Origin: Colwellia sp. MB02u-6
GTDB lineage: Bacteria > Pseudomonadota > Gammaproteobacteria > Enterobacterales > Alteromonadaceae
Assembly: GCF_014077095.1 (NCBI RefSeq)
Contig: NZ_JACGVG010000027.1
Location: 248,001 to 312,000, forward strand
Direction: 5' to 3'
Length of the DNA stretch: 64,000 bases
Shown here one piece after another: positions 28,797 through 38,555 of the stretch. The notes beneath the pieces are model-generated. The model did not search any database and was not told the origin of the DNA. It was given only the letters and a program-made list of their open reading frames with translations. Numbering within the stretch: position 1 is the stretch's first letter; each line of letters begins with the position of its first letter. The position numbers and the translations under genes are program-made.

Positions 28797-29684
28797 TTAA
28801 ACTGTGAAGGTTTCTTTTACCCATTGAGCAAATAGCTTGAGCTTTGTATTATTATCCATATTTTCATGCTGAATAAGATAATATTTATCATTGGTATTTA
28901 ACTCTTCATCAAATAGCTTTACCAACAGTTGCTCACTGAACCAGGCTTTACTCATCGGCAATGGTACTAGTGCTATACCCATGCCTTGTTGTGCTGCTCG
29001 AACTACAGCATACATACTGTCAAATTGGATAATTTGTTTAGGGTCAAAATCGTCAATATTATTTTTATCAGCCCATTGATGCCAAGACCATGGGCGTGAT
29101 CTATGCAAAAGTAACGGTGTGGTTTTTAAGACAGAAAAACCGGTGTTTTTTAGCTTTTTATAAAGTTTTTTGTTACAAGCTGGGGCATAACGAATAGGAA
29201 ATAATTCTTGAACTATTTTCGCATTAGGCTTGCCATTGGCAAGCACAATAGATAGATCGGCAGACCGTGATGGTTCGCTGCCAGACTTAGCTGTTTCTAG
29301 CTGTAGGTTAATGGTTGGGTTATTTTGCGACCACTCTGATAAACGAGGGATAAATAATTCGCTGGCAAAAAATTCTGGCAAACTGATGACAATAGTTTTA
29401 TTTTGTTGCTTTTGCGTAAATTCGTCTATGGTTGATTCTAATTGATTAATTAATGGTTGAATCGATTGGTAAAACTGTTTTCCGGCACTGGTAAGTTCAA
29501 TAGTTCTTGTGCCACGATTGAATAAAACGATACCTAATTGTGTTTCAAGTTGTTTTATTTGATGACTAACGGCTGAAGGAGTTAAAAATAATTGTGCTGC
29601 AGCATGCTTAAAGCTTAAACATTTTGACGCTACGCAAAACGAGCGTAGGCCACGTATAGGTGTTTGAATTGGCATAGTTAACAT
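28797..29684 (-). CDS. LysR-family transcriptional regulator (GcvA-like)
   Basis: A 295-residue LTTR. The N-terminal winged helix has LRSFCVASKCLSFKHAA, LTPSAVSHQIKQLE and LFNRGTRTIELTSAG. A C-terminal periplasmic-binding-like effector domain (about 90-290) contains the typical VRAAQQGMGIALVP. It belongs to the GcvA-like group (PIRGLRSF start). The first ATG at 29684 and a second at 29675 are both possible. Upstream lie a GG-N10-GC element and two tandem NtrC-like sites, so expression may respond to nitrogen limitation. The target genes are unknown. Confidence 0.88.
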   Translation of the reverse strand: MLTMPIQTPIRGLRSFCVASKCLSFKHAAAQLFLTPSAVSHQIKQLETQLGIVLFNRGTRTIELTSAGKQFYQSIQPLINQLESTIDEFTQKQQNKTIVISLPEFFASELFIPRLSEWSQNNPTINLQLETAKSGSEPSRSADLSIVLANGKPNAKIVQELFPIRYAPACNKKLYKKLKNTGFSVLKTTPLLLHRSRPWSWHQWADKNNIDDFDPKQIIQFDSMYAVVRAAQQGMGIALVPLPMSKAWFSEQLLVKLFDEELNTNDKYYLIQHENMDNNTKLKLFAQWVKETFTV

Positions 29685-29707
29685 ATTTTAATAAAGACAA
29701 ATGCTTT

Positions 29708-29725
29708 AAAGCAAAACTTAAGCCG
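29708..29725 (-). promoter_or_regulatory. Candidate sigma-54 promoter of the LysR gene
   Basis: On the minus strand CGGCTTAAGTTTTGCTTT matches the sigma-54 consensus TGGCAC-N5-TTGCT at GG, C and TTGCT, with the required 10 bases between GG and GC. The predicted start, about 12 bases downstream (about 29699), leaves a leader of some 15-25 bases. Confidence 0.5.
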
Positions 29726-29787
29726 TAATTTAACCTATTGATTCTATATGCTTTCTTTTATTTATTGCGCTTTTAAACACTGGGTAG

Positions 29788-29822
29788 TGCACCATTATAG
29801 TGTGGTTGCACCAAAATAATGT
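29788..29822 (-). promoter_or_regulatory. Two tandem NtrC-like enhancer sites
   Basis: On the minus strand ACATTATTTTGGTGCA (29807-29822) and ACACTATAATGGTGCA (29788-29803) both resemble NtrC sites such as GCACTATATTGGTGCA. They are 19 bp apart, close to two helical turns, and lie 60-100 bp upstream of the sigma-54-like element. Confidence 0.55.
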
Positions 29823-29837
29823 TTTGGAAAAAAATAA

Positions 29838-29868
29838 TGAAAAAAAAGGACATCTGTTGATGTCCTTA
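29838..29868 (-). terminator. Rho-independent terminator for the fadD transcript
   Basis: A perfect GGACATC/GATGTCC stem with loop AACA is followed on the minus strand by eight T. It lies about 170 bp after the fadD stop. The stretch between (29869-30035) holds only a 15-bp palindrome, ATTCAACAGTTGAAT (about 29974-29988). Confidence 0.8.
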
Positions 29869-30035
29869 AAATGAAACAAATTAACTATATAAAAAATGTT
29901 TTTTGAACCGGGGGGGATTCTAAAACAAGATCATCTTAAGGCTATTATCTGTTGGCAGCAAACGAGAAGAATTCATTCAACAGTTGAATTATTTTCACTT
30001 ATTCACCCGACAACAGCTGTAGCCGACCGTAAATA

Positions 30036-31670
30036 CTATCTTAACTCTCTGCGTAATAATTTACCGACGCTTGATTTAGGAATTTCATCGATAAAGATCA
30101 CATGTTTAGGGACCTTATAGGCCGTTAACCCTTGGCGACAAAATTTGATAACATCTTGCTCGGTAATATTATCATCTGTTTTAACAATGAAAAGTTTAAC
30201 GGCTTCTCCGGTTTTATCATCAGCTACGCCGATGCAAGCTGATTCTAATATGCCGGTCATTCTAGCAACTTCAGCTTCAATTTCGTTAGGATACACATTA
30301 AAACCAGAAACATTAATCATATCTTTCTTACGATCAACAATGTGGAAGAAGCCTTGTTCGTCGAGCATGCCGACATCGCCAGTTTTAAAGTAGCCATCAG
30401 GAGTCATACATTCATGGGTGGCTGCAATATTGTTCCAGTAACCTTGCATAACTTGTGGACCTTTAGCACAGAGCTCACCCGATTCGCCTTGTGCAACTAC
30501 ATTGCCATAATCGTCTCGAATAGAAAGGTCAGTACTGGGCACGGGTACACCTATACCGGGTATATAAACTGCTTTGCCATTAACGCTAGTGCCAAAATTT
30601 AATGATACAACCGGTGCCGTTTCAGATAAACCATAGCCTTCGTTTAGCCTAACTCCGGTTACTTGTTGCCATTTGTCTGCGACCGCTTGCTGTACTGCTG
30701 CGCCGCCGCCCAGAGAAACTTTTAATGATGAAAAGTCAACTTGATCAAAGCCTGGCGTGTGTAATAAACCATTAAATAAAGTGTTTACTCCAGTAAAAAC
30801 AGTGGCGTGCGTATTTTTCCATATTTCGACAAAGTTCGCCATATCACGAGGATTAGTCACTAAAACATTTTTAGCGCCAAAATAGAAATAGCTCAGCGTA
30901 TTCGCCATCAAAGCAAAGATGTGGTACATAGGGATAGCGGTAATAACAACGTCATTACCGTAAGCTATCTTATTTTTAGCAAACTCCTGATATTGCATAA
31001 TATTGGCAATTAGATTGCCATGACTCAGCATAGCGCCCTTAGATAGCCCGGTAGTGCCGCCGGTATATTGCAAAAACAATAAATCAGTTTGGCAGAGGGT
31101 AGGCTCAATCAGGGTTAAGCTTTCTCCTTGCATTAAGGCATCAGTAAAATTGATGGTTTGGCTCAAACGCGGGTCAACAGGATCGCAAGGTAAACCTTTA
31201 TTGACTAAATCGTCTAAGTTAACCGTAATAACATTTTTAATATCAGTTTTCTCAATGATATCAGCAAGCATTTTTGTTGAGGGTGAAAATATGATGATGG
31301 TTTCAACTTGAGCATCATTAAGTTGATGCTCAAGCTCCCGTGGTGTATACATTGGATTAACATTTACTTGTACGCCGCCAACACGAATAATACCCCACAT
31401 AGCCACTGGAAAACATAAGGTATTAGGACACATCAACGCGACACGCTCACCTGAAACAATATTGAGTTCATTTTGTAGATAAGCCGCAAAGGATCGTGAG
31501 AGTGCATCTACTTGCTTGAACGTCAACTCAGCGCCAAAATTACTATAGGCAGTTTGCTGATCATATTTAGTGGTTGTTTGATGAAATAAAGCTAATAAAG
31601 AGTCATAACGGGTTAAATCCACTTCATGAGCCACGTTTTCTGGATAGTTTTTAATCCAAGGTTTAGTCAT
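30036..31670 (-). CDS. fadD: Long-chain fatty-acid--CoA ligase (AMP-binding)
   Basis: Activates fatty acids to acyl-CoA with ATP, coupling uptake to beta-oxidation. The 544-residue protein has the P-loop-like box LQYTGGTTGLSKGAM (about 200-214), the motif LNEGYGLSETAPV, the adenylate box GYFKTGDVGMLDEQGFF, the FACS signature region DRKKDMINVSGFNVYPNEIE, and the C-terminal catalytic lysine in PKSSVGKLLRREL. It starts MTKPWIKNYPENVAHE like gammaproteobacterial FadD. It lies downstream of an aldehyde dehydrogenase gene on the same strand, 300 bp apart. Confidence 0.92.
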   Translation of the reverse strand: MTKPWIKNYPENVAHEVDLTRYDSLLALFHQTTTKYDQQTAYSNFGAELTFKQVDALSRSFAAYLQNELNIVSGERVALMCPNTLCFPVAMWGIIRVGGVQVNVNPMYTPRELEHQLNDAQVETIIIFSPSTKMLADIIEKTDIKNVITVNLDDLVNKGLPCDPVDPRLSQTINFTDALMQGESLTLIEPTLCQTDLLFLQYTGGTTGLSKGAMLSHGNLIANIMQYQEFAKNKIAYGNDVVITAIPMYHIFALMANTLSYFYFGAKNVLVTNPRDMANFVEIWKNTHATVFTGVNTLFNGLLHTPGFDQVDFSSLKVSLGGGAAVQQAVADKWQQVTGVRLNEGYGLSETAPVVSLNFGTSVNGKAVYIPGIGVPVPSTDLSIRDDYGNVVAQGESGELCAKGPQVMQGYWNNIAATHECMTPDGYFKTGDVGMLDEQGFFHIVDRKKDMINVSGFNVYPNEIEAEVARMTGILESACIGVADDKTGEAVKLFIVKTDDNITEQDVIKFCRQGLTAYKVPKHVIFIDEIPKSSVGKLLRRELR

Positions 31671-31969
31671 GTTATTTCCTTTAGCAACTAGATGCGTTGG
31701 TGCTTAAAACAAACAGAGTAGAACAAGCAAAGTAATATAAAATTATAGATTAATAATAATTTCATTAAGTTATTGGTCAATTGTAGCGGTTAAATATGTC
31801 ACGCCAGCGCTGCCATCAATCACAATAATTAAGTATTGCTCTTAAATGGCCGCAGGTACTTATGTGAGTCTGCCACAATAAATACCTGCAGCCATTTATT
31901 TTCTTTGCGCACAAAAATATCAAAAACTTAATAAAAGTGTCATAAGTAAATTATTGACTTATGAGTTAA

Positions 31970-33385
31970 CTAACGAATAAATAATTTAAACAAAATTTTA
32001 TGAATTTTATTACCGAACGGGGGGAATAATAATGTCCCTAGGCTTATTTTGCCTCGTGTAAGTACCGACTTTCCGTGCGAAAAAGTTTTAAAACCTTCAC
32101 TACCATGATATTGCCCCATGCCAGAGGCACCAATACCACCAAAAGGTAAATCATCAATAGCGACATGAAAAGCGGCATCATTAATACAGACACCACCGGC
32201 ATGAGTATTTAATAACACCTGTTGTTGAAATGCCTTGTTAAAACTGCAAATGTACAAGGCCAGTGGACGCGGTTTACTATTAATATAAGTAATGACTTCG
32301 TCAATATTTTTATAGCCAATAATAGGTAGCAAGGGGCCAAAAATTTCTTGCTGCATCACGCTCATGTCATCATTAACATCGGTGAGCAGTGTTAAAGGCA
32401 TTTTTCTCGATGAGCTATCACTGCTGTTTGGGTTTAAGGGTATTATGGTCGCCCCCTGCGCTTTAGCATCAGTTAATAAACCATCGATTCGGGCTTTTTG
32501 TCCATCATTTATGATACAAGTGCAGTCGTCATTCTCTAGTGTATTAGGGTACATACTTTGATAAGCGTTTTGAAAAGCTTGAGTTAACTCTGATACTTTG
32601 CTTTGTGGGCAAAAAATATAATCTGGCGCCACACAGGTTTGGCCAGAATTAAGCGTTTTACCTAAAATTAATCGACTGACTGCAGTTTTTATATCGATAT
32701 CTTCATCAATAATGGTCGGTGATTTACCGCCTAATTCTAAGGTTACAGGGACTAGATTTTCAGCGGCAGCTTTCATGACTAATTTACCAACACCGGTAGA
32801 GCCAGTGAAAAATAAATGATCGAAACTTAAAGCTGAAAATGCCGCCGCCATGTCAGCTTCACCACAAACTATCGCCACTTGATTACTAGGGAACACATTC
32901 GCCACTAACTTGGCTAATAAACTGTTGGTTTTAGCTGTGTATTCGCTCATCTTTATCATCGCAGTATTACCTGCGGCTAATGCTGTTGTTAACGGCCCTA
33001 AGGTTAGAAATACTGGGTAATTCCACGGCGCGATAATACCGATAACACCTTTAGGTTGATAAATAACTTGACCTTTTGCCGGTTGAAATAAAATCCCGAT
33101 ATGTCTTTTTTCAGGTTTCATCCAGTTTTTTAATTTTTTTATTGCATAGTTAATACCCATGACAGTGGTGAGAATATCACCTATTCTTGAGTCATCAGCA
33201 CTGCGATGACCAAAATCTTCGCTCATAGTGGCAATAAAAGCGTCTTGGTTATCAACAATAAGCGCTTTTAACTTAATTAAGTCACTAATGCGCTCTTGAT
33301 AGCTAGGATAAGTATGCTGAGAAAAAAATTCTTTTTGTTGTAACAAAGTCTCATTTAATGCTGTTTTTGTGATTATTTCTGTCAT
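31970..33385 (-). CDS. Aldehyde dehydrogenase, coniferyl-aldehyde-dehydrogenase type
   Basis: A 471-residue NAD(P)-dependent aldehyde dehydrogenase of the short class-3-like group. Motifs: PWNYPVFLTLGPL, FTGSTGVGKLVM (cofactor loop), LELGGKSPTI (glutamate base) and NSGQTCVAPDY with the catalytic cysteine. The C-terminal FFIR-type hydrophobic tail (LGTLLFPPFGNKIHKILF) suggests membrane association. This group is often annotated as coniferyl aldehyde dehydrogenase, but the substrate may be a fatty or terpenoid aldehyde, given remnants of a GMC oxidoreductase and an MMPL transporter next to it. Confidence 0.85.
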   Translation of the reverse strand: MTEIITKTALNETLLQQKEFFSQHTYPSYQERISDLIKLKALIVDNQDAFIATMSEDFGHRSADDSRIGDILTTVMGINYAIKKLKNWMKPEKRHIGILFQPAKGQVIYQPKGVIGIIAPWNYPVFLTLGPLTTALAAGNTAMIKMSEYTAKTNSLLAKLVANVFPSNQVAIVCGEADMAAAFSALSFDHLFFTGSTGVGKLVMKAAAENLVPVTLELGGKSPTIIDEDIDIKTAVSRLILGKTLNSGQTCVAPDYIFCPQSKVSELTQAFQNAYQSMYPNTLENDDCTCIINDGQKARIDGLLTDAKAQGATIIPLNPNSSDSSSRKMPLTLLTDVNDDMSVMQQEIFGPLLPIIGYKNIDEVITYINSKPRPLALYICSFNKAFQQQVLLNTHAGGVCINDAAFHVAIDDLPFGGIGASGMGQYHGSEGFKTFSHGKSVLTRGKISLGTLLFPPFGNKIHKILFKLFIR

Positions 33386-33420
33386 TAGTTCTTATCCTTG
33401 TTAGAGCCTATCTTAAGTAA

Positions 33421-33920
33421 CTATGCAATAGCTGGAATTAGTGTTAGTGCTCTTAACATATTAAAAATAAACATGAAAGTTAGTAATACATCCATGTCGG
33501 CTTGGAATTTTATTAGTGAAAACACCCAAGTAGCTACACCAATCGCTAAGGTTATACCGGTAAAAGCAACGGAGTTACCTGTTGGGTTTAAAGCGTAGTG
33601 ATAAGTCATGTATAACGATTTACCTTGACCGAGTGCTTCTTGAACTTTACTGAAAATATAAATACCGTAATCAACACCAATACTCACACCTAAAGCAATG
33701 ACAAGTAAGGTGGCAATTTTTACGCTAATACCTAAACGGCCATTAAACCTTGGTTCATAATACTGGTTAAAGTTAATAGTGTGATAATAAAAATCATGAT
33801 ACGACCACTTCTAAAGGTGATTAAAAAAATAATAATAACAATAGTATATACCCAAACTAGTATTTCAGTTTGTGCATCTTCAATAACCATATTAGTGACA
33901 GACTCTATACTGGCATTAGC
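33421..33920 (-). pseudogene. MMPL/RND-type transporter, C-terminal remnant
   Basis: On the minus strand the first part (33920 to about 33735) reads ASIESVTNMVIEDAQTEILVW... IIIFLITFRSGRIM... SIMNQGLMAV, then the frame breaks. The next frame reads RLGISVKIATLLVIALG, then GVDYGIYIFSKVQEAL and NPTGNSVAFTGITLAIG. These are the last transmembrane helices of MMPL/RND exporters, including the conserved GVDYGIY motif. The N-terminal part is missing, there is at least one frameshift, and the downstream end stops early. The cut 5' end abuts the GMC remnant on the other strand. Confidence 0.8.
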
Positions 33921-33924
33921 CTAA

Positions 33925-34203
33925 CATTATGATAATTATATACATCCAGGCAAGGCTTTTAAAACGGCTAAACAAATTTTTGCTAAAGTAAAAGAGCGTT
34001 TAGGCATAGTGTATCACCCTGTTGGTACCTGCAAAATAGGCCATGATAATATGGTGGTGGTTGCTCATCAGTTAAAAGTTCATGGCATTAAAAACCTGTG
34101 AGTAGTGGACGCTTCAATTATACCAACGCTGGCCAGTGGTAACACAAGCGCGTCAACGATGGCGATTGCTGAAAAAGTGTCAGCGATGACTTCGGCAAAT
34201 TAA
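33925..34203 (+). pseudogene. GMC-family oxidoreductase, C-terminal remnant
   Basis: 93 codons on the plus strand read as the C-terminal domain of a choline-dehydrogenase-like GMC flavoenzyme: YHPVGTCKIG contains the conserved HPVGTCKMG-type active-site box, and VVDASIIPTLASGNTSAST the second. A TGA (34099-34101) replaces what is normally an arginine codon in LRVVDAS, one C-to-T change away. The N-terminal FAD domain is absent. Confidence 0.85.
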
Positions 34204-34218
34204 TTGAGGAATATGCAG

Positions 34219-34485
34219 ATGTTAAATTTCGTTATATATAGTCTTAAAGCTTTACTGACCGGTTTATGGGCCTTAGCAATAATAGCTGTATTATCGCTAT
34301 CACCACTACCCACAGATTATCAATTTTATGCTTTAACATCAGCAGGTGTGGCGCTTTTAGTACACTTTATTAAGTTTTTTACAACGAAAGCTAAGTTCAA
34401 AAAGCAACGTGGTTTAGCCATGAACTTTGTGCAGACCATGCTTTGGGGCTTTGGTTATTGGCTGCCAACTTTTAAAGCAGTCTAA
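34219..34485 (+). CDS. Small inner-membrane protein, DUF1145-like
   Basis: An 88-residue protein from the ATG at 34219, with GAGGA 8 bases before it. The 34213 ATG is too close to that site. Hydrophobic segments lie at about 3-25 and 35-52, with a basic loop (KFFTTKAKFKKQRG) and a shorter hydrophobic end (FVQTMLWGFGYWLP). The shape and the closing tryptophan-rich segment resemble the DUF1145/YhhL family. It starts 16 bases after the GMC remnant, perhaps once in the same operon. Confidence 0.6.
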   Translation: MLNFVIYSLKALLTGLWALAIIAVLSLSPLPTDYQFYALTSAGVALLVHFIKFFTTKAKFKKQRGLAMNFVQTMLWGFGYWLPTFKAV

Positions 34486-34635
34486 GAAGCAAGTTAATTA
34501 AGAAAATATACTGACTTAAAAATATGTTAGGTAAGGTAAAACCACATTCAGGTAACTGGCAGTAGTTTTTTATGGGATTTTAACGCTAGTTAATATATAT
34601 GCTCAAGTGTACTAAGAGCATATAACCCAATAAAA

Positions 34636-34664
34636 AAAGAGCTTAGACAACTAATGTAAGCTCT
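34636..34664 (-). terminator. Terminator downstream of the 34895-35596 gene
   Basis: An 8-bp perfect stem AGAGCTTA/TAAGCTCT with an 11-base loop is followed on the minus strand by seven T. It lies about 230 bp after the stop of the membrane protein gene. Nothing else was seen in 34486-34894. Confidence 0.75.
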
Positions 34665-34894
34665 TCTGGCAATGATTTTGTTAATTATATTGACAGAGAC
34701 AGTACCAATATAACTTTTCGTTTTTTCAAGTAATGGTTAATGACAAAAGCAAAGTAATGGACTAATTGTTGAGCCATAACAGCATTAACTGAACTCGTTC
34801 AAAAATTATCTGCGTAGAGAAAAATATAGCTACATACAGTCATATCTATTTATTATCACTGATTTTATTGAGTTACAGGCATTAATTTTTAGCG

Positions 34895-35596
34895 TTATTT
34901 TTCACTATTCAATATGTTATCCAATTTTAAATCAGTTAACTTCATAGTACTTCTGACGACATAAAACATAATCGCAATCAGCATTATCATCGAAGGTATC
35001 GCAATGACGGGATAACTTAAGAGGGTCATCTCACCCAACTGTTCGTTAAACTCGGTAGTACCTGCAGGACTAACGACAATCCATTTTGCTAATAAGTAAT
35101 TCATGGCAGCAGAAAAAACAAAGGTAGTTGATAAAAAGTGATTTGCCCGCTGAATTTTGGCTTTAAACTCATGCGTTTTATTTTTATTTTCGAGGGTTTG
35201 ATAGATTAACTCTAAATTAAACACCAACGGATTTAATAATATTTTGGCAATTAAGGGTTTGCCCCAAAAACCAGAAATGAGTACCACTAAACCAATGGCA
35301 GAGGGAATAGCGGCTTCTTTAATGGCTAGCCATTGCACATCTAACTCAAATAAACCGATACCCCCGGTTAATAAGGTACTTATAAAGCCAAGTAAGGCAA
35401 TGAAGTTCATTGACTTGTTTTTAATAAAATCATACAAGCCATAACCAAGTGGAAATAATAACGCCAATATTAAGGCATATACAGTACCTAAATATTCATC
35501 CCCCGATAATTTCATTAAAATAACCGACGGAATAGCAATATTAAAAATAATCTCTAAAAAGGTATTAGGACGTTTAGCGGGTGTTTGAGTTGACAT
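34895..35596 (-). CDS. VC0807-like multi-pass membrane protein
   Basis: A 233-residue integral membrane protein with about six hydrophobic helices in pairs (roughly residues 12-30, 36-54, 63-80, 93-113, 155-172 and 195-220), a soluble loop near 125-150 (YQTLENKNKTHEFKAKIQRAN) and a soluble C-terminus. It resembles the uncharacterised VC0807 family. No transport or enzymatic motif is visible. Confidence 0.65.
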   Translation of the reverse strand: MSTQTPAKRPNTFLEIIFNIAIPSVILMKLSGDEYLGTVYALILALLFPLGYGLYDFIKNKSMNFIALLGFISTLLTGGIGLFELDVQWLAIKEAAIPSAIGLVVLISGFWGKPLIAKILLNPLVFNLELIYQTLENKNKTHEFKAKIQRANHFLSTTFVFSAAMNYLLAKWIVVSPAGTTEFNEQLGEMTLLSYPVIAIPSMIMLIAIMFYVVRSTMKLTDLKLDNILNSEK

Positions 35597-35769
35597 TATA
35601 TTTCATTTTAAGGTGCAACTGACCATAGCCAGTTTATTTAAGTCTACTGGTATGTTATCTAAAAACAGCTAAAATGTCATGTTATACCCGTGCAGTGATT
35701 TTGAAGGTGATATTTACTCACCAGAGCCGTCATCAATTTAGTGCTGACATTAAAATGATGATGGGCAAG

Positions 35770-38469
35770 TTATGCGAGATCTGCTATAAAAGTGGCGTTA
35801 ATTATTTCTGTAGAATTTATGCCGTATTCAGCAAGTAAAACACTGAGCTCTGGTTTGCAGGAACCACAATTAGTGCCACATTTTAAGTGTTCACCTAGTT
35901 GTTCAACTGAACTAGAGCCCGCTTTAATGGCACTAATGATGTCTTTTTCACCAACATTAAAACAACTACAAATTTGTTTGCCTTGAGCGAATTCATCACT
36001 GTAAGTGCCCGATAATAAAGACTGAATATCCTGCTCCAGCAAGTTTTTTTGACTGAATACATGCTTAAGCCAGGCGTTTTCGATGCTCAGGTTAGTTGCC
36101 GAGCTATAACATAAAAAGGCTAATTTACCTGCTTGTAAACAAATAATGTACCGGGTATTTCCTTGACTAAATTGTCGCCATTCGCCCGATATTTGACTGC
36201 TTGTTTGACACCAATGCAAAATATCTGTTTCAGGCTGAGTATTAGCAAATTGAAAACTCATGCCATAACTTGTTCGAGCCTTGGTCCAAAATTCGTTAGT
36301 TATTTGAGTTTGAACAATAAAGTCTTCGCTAATATGCAGTTGTCCAAATTGTTTAAAGCTTGTTTTACTTAAAGCGACGGCGCCGTGTTTAAGTTCAGCT
36401 TGACCAGAAAGTGGGTCGGTAATGCTCGCATACAATTTGCTGACATTGGCGTTAGAGGCAAACTGCTTATTCCAATGAATAGGCATGAAGCATTCATCGT
36501 GACGTTGACTCTTATCTAACTTAGCATGCACCGTGGCTTGCCCGGTATTTGATGAAATCTTGATTATTTCATCATCAACTATCTTTAACGCTTTAGCATC
36601 CTTAGGATTTATATAGAGATAACATTTATCGGTATGTGCGGTAAGTTGCGACGCTTTACCTGTTCGGCTCATCGTGTGCCATTGATCTCTTAACCGACCG
36701 CTGTTTAATCGAAAGGGAAATTTTGCTGAGGTTTTTTGGCTTGGTTGGCGTGGCGAAATCGGAAAAAATAGCGCTTTACCTGAAGGGGTAGAAAATTTTC
36801 CATCTTCATAAACGCGTTTTTTACCTTCTGGGTAGGTGTCATTAATTGGCCATTGTACCGGTTTTAAACGGTCATATTGTCGTCTGGTAATAGTTGAAAA
36901 TGCAGAAATGTCAAAGACACGTGCACCATTATTTTCAAAACCTGACAATTGAGCAAACTCTCGAAAAACCTCACTAGCATGTGAATAATCAAAACCTGAA
37001 AAACCCATGGCGGTGGCAACTTCTGCGATAATTTGCCAGTCGTGCTTTGCTTGTCCGCTAGGTGGTATCGCATTAGTTTGACGGGAAATTCGGCGCTCTG
37101 AGTTGGTTACTGTGCCGTTTTTTTCTAACCAGGGTGTTGCGGGTAATTTTACATCGGCAAAGTCCAAGGTATCATTATTTTCAGCACAGTCTGAGACCAC
37201 AATAAATTCACATTTATTTAATGCTCGGGCAATTTTTTTACCATCGGGTAAGCTTACCATTGGGTTCGTCGCGATTATCCAGACCGCTTTAATTTTACCT
37301 TCGTCCATAGCGTCAAACAGATCAATGGCTTTATAGCCTGCTTTATCAGCCATAGTGGGCGATTGCCAAAAACGCTGCACTGTTGAGCGGTGTTCAGGGT
37401 TTTCAATATCCATATGAGCGGCTAGTTGATTAGACAAACCACCGACTTCTCTACCGCCCATAGCGTTGGGTTGGCCTGTGATAGAAAAAGGCCCACAACC
37501 ATCTTTGGCTATTTTACCCGTAGCTAAGTGACAATTAATAATGCTTTGGCACTTATCAACCCCTGAACTTGATTGATTGATACCCATTGAATAAAAGCTG
37601 AGTACTTTTTCAGTGTTGGCAAATAATTGATAGACACTGGCAAGGGTTTGTTGGTCAAGATCGCAATAGGCTGATACTTCAGCGAGTGACCACTTCTTTG
37701 CTGCTAATAAGGCTTGTTCAAAACCTTGGGTATGTTGCTCAATATAGTCATTATTTAAGCCATTGTTAGTGCTTAAATAATTTAATAGACCATTAAAAAA
37801 GGCCGCGTCAGTGCCTGGTTTTATCGGTAAAAAATAATCAGCTATTTGACAAGTTGCGGTTTTACGTGGGTCAATAACCACGACTTTCATGGCTGGATTA
37901 CGTTTTTTAGCGCGTTCAATACGCTGATATAATACGGGATGGGTCCAAGCGGCATTAGAGCCAGTAATTAATAACAGCTCTGTACTGTCTAAATCATCAT
38001 AGCCGCAAGGCACAACATCTTCACCAAAACTACGTTTATAAGCTGCAACAGCTGAAGACATGCAAAGGCGTGAGTTGGTATCAATGTTGGCTGAGCCGAT
38101 GTAGCCTTTCATTAATTTATTTGCCATATAATAATCTTCAGTCAGTATTTGTCCTGAGACATAAAAAGCGACAGCATCAGGGCCATGTTCTTTGATAATT
38201 TGTGCAAATTTATCCGCGACATGGCTTGTCGCCGTTAACCAATCAACCGTTTGATTGTTTATTTGTGGTTCAAGCAGGCGGTTGGTTAAGTCTGTGGTGG
38301 CTAATAAATTACTGCCTTTTACGCACAGTTGTCCAAAATTGGCAGGGTGCTCTATTGTGCCGACTAATGCGCTGGCCTTGCCATTTTCAACTGTGATATC
38401 AATACCGCAACCTACACCACAGTATGCACAAGTTGATTGAACAATATGTGACGATTGAGAACAACTCAT
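35770..38469 (-). CDS. nasA: Assimilatory nitrate reductase catalytic subunit
   Basis: Cytoplasmic molybdopterin enzyme that reduces nitrate to nitrite, 899 residues. The N-terminal [4Fe-4S] site is CAYCGVGCGIDI with a later CVKGSNL. The bis-MGD oxidoreductase core follows (DPRKTATCQIADYFLPIKPGTD, GVDKCQSIINCHLATGKI, GPFSITGQPNAMGGREVGG). The molybdopterin-dinucleotide-binding domain includes LNSGRLRDQWHTMSRTG. A C-terminal BFD-like [2Fe-2S] domain (CSCFNVGEKDI ... CGTNCGSCKPEL) accepts electrons. It is the last gene of the nrtABD-porin-nasB-nasA series. Confidence 0.95.
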   Translation of the reverse strand: MSCSQSSHIVQSTCAYCGVGCGIDITVENGKASALVGTIEHPANFGQLCVKGSNLLATTDLTNRLLEPQINNQTVDWLTATSHVADKFAQIIKEHGPDAVAFYVSGQILTEDYYMANKLMKGYIGSANIDTNSRLCMSSAVAAYKRSFGEDVVPCGYDDLDSTELLLITGSNAAWTHPVLYQRIERAKKRNPAMKVVVIDPRKTATCQIADYFLPIKPGTDAAFFNGLLNYLSTNNGLNNDYIEQHTQGFEQALLAAKKWSLAEVSAYCDLDQQTLASVYQLFANTEKVLSFYSMGINQSSSGVDKCQSIINCHLATGKIAKDGCGPFSITGQPNAMGGREVGGLSNQLAAHMDIENPEHRSTVQRFWQSPTMADKAGYKAIDLFDAMDEGKIKAVWIIATNPMVSLPDGKKIARALNKCEFIVVSDCAENNDTLDFADVKLPATPWLEKNGTVTNSERRISRQTNAIPPSGQAKHDWQIIAEVATAMGFSGFDYSHASEVFREFAQLSGFENNGARVFDISAFSTITRRQYDRLKPVQWPINDTYPEGKKRVYEDGKFSTPSGKALFFPISPRQPSQKTSAKFPFRLNSGRLRDQWHTMSRTGKASQLTAHTDKCYLYINPKDAKALKIVDDEIIKISSNTGQATVHAKLDKSQRHDECFMPIHWNKQFASNANVSKLYASITDPLSGQAELKHGAVALSKTSFKQFGQLHISEDFIVQTQITNEFWTKARTSYGMSFQFANTQPETDILHWCQTSSQISGEWRQFSQGNTRYIICLQAGKLAFLCYSSATNLSIENAWLKHVFSQKNLLEQDIQSLLSGTYSDEFAQGKQICSCFNVGEKDIISAIKAGSSSVEQLGEHLKCGTNCGSCKPELSVLLAEYGINSTEIINATFIADLA

Positions 38470-38555
38470 AAAATTTACCTTTAAAACAGAGAATGATGTA
38501 AAGCCCGCTTGATAGCGGATATTTTGTTAATTTGTTTATTTATTTTTAGATTTTA

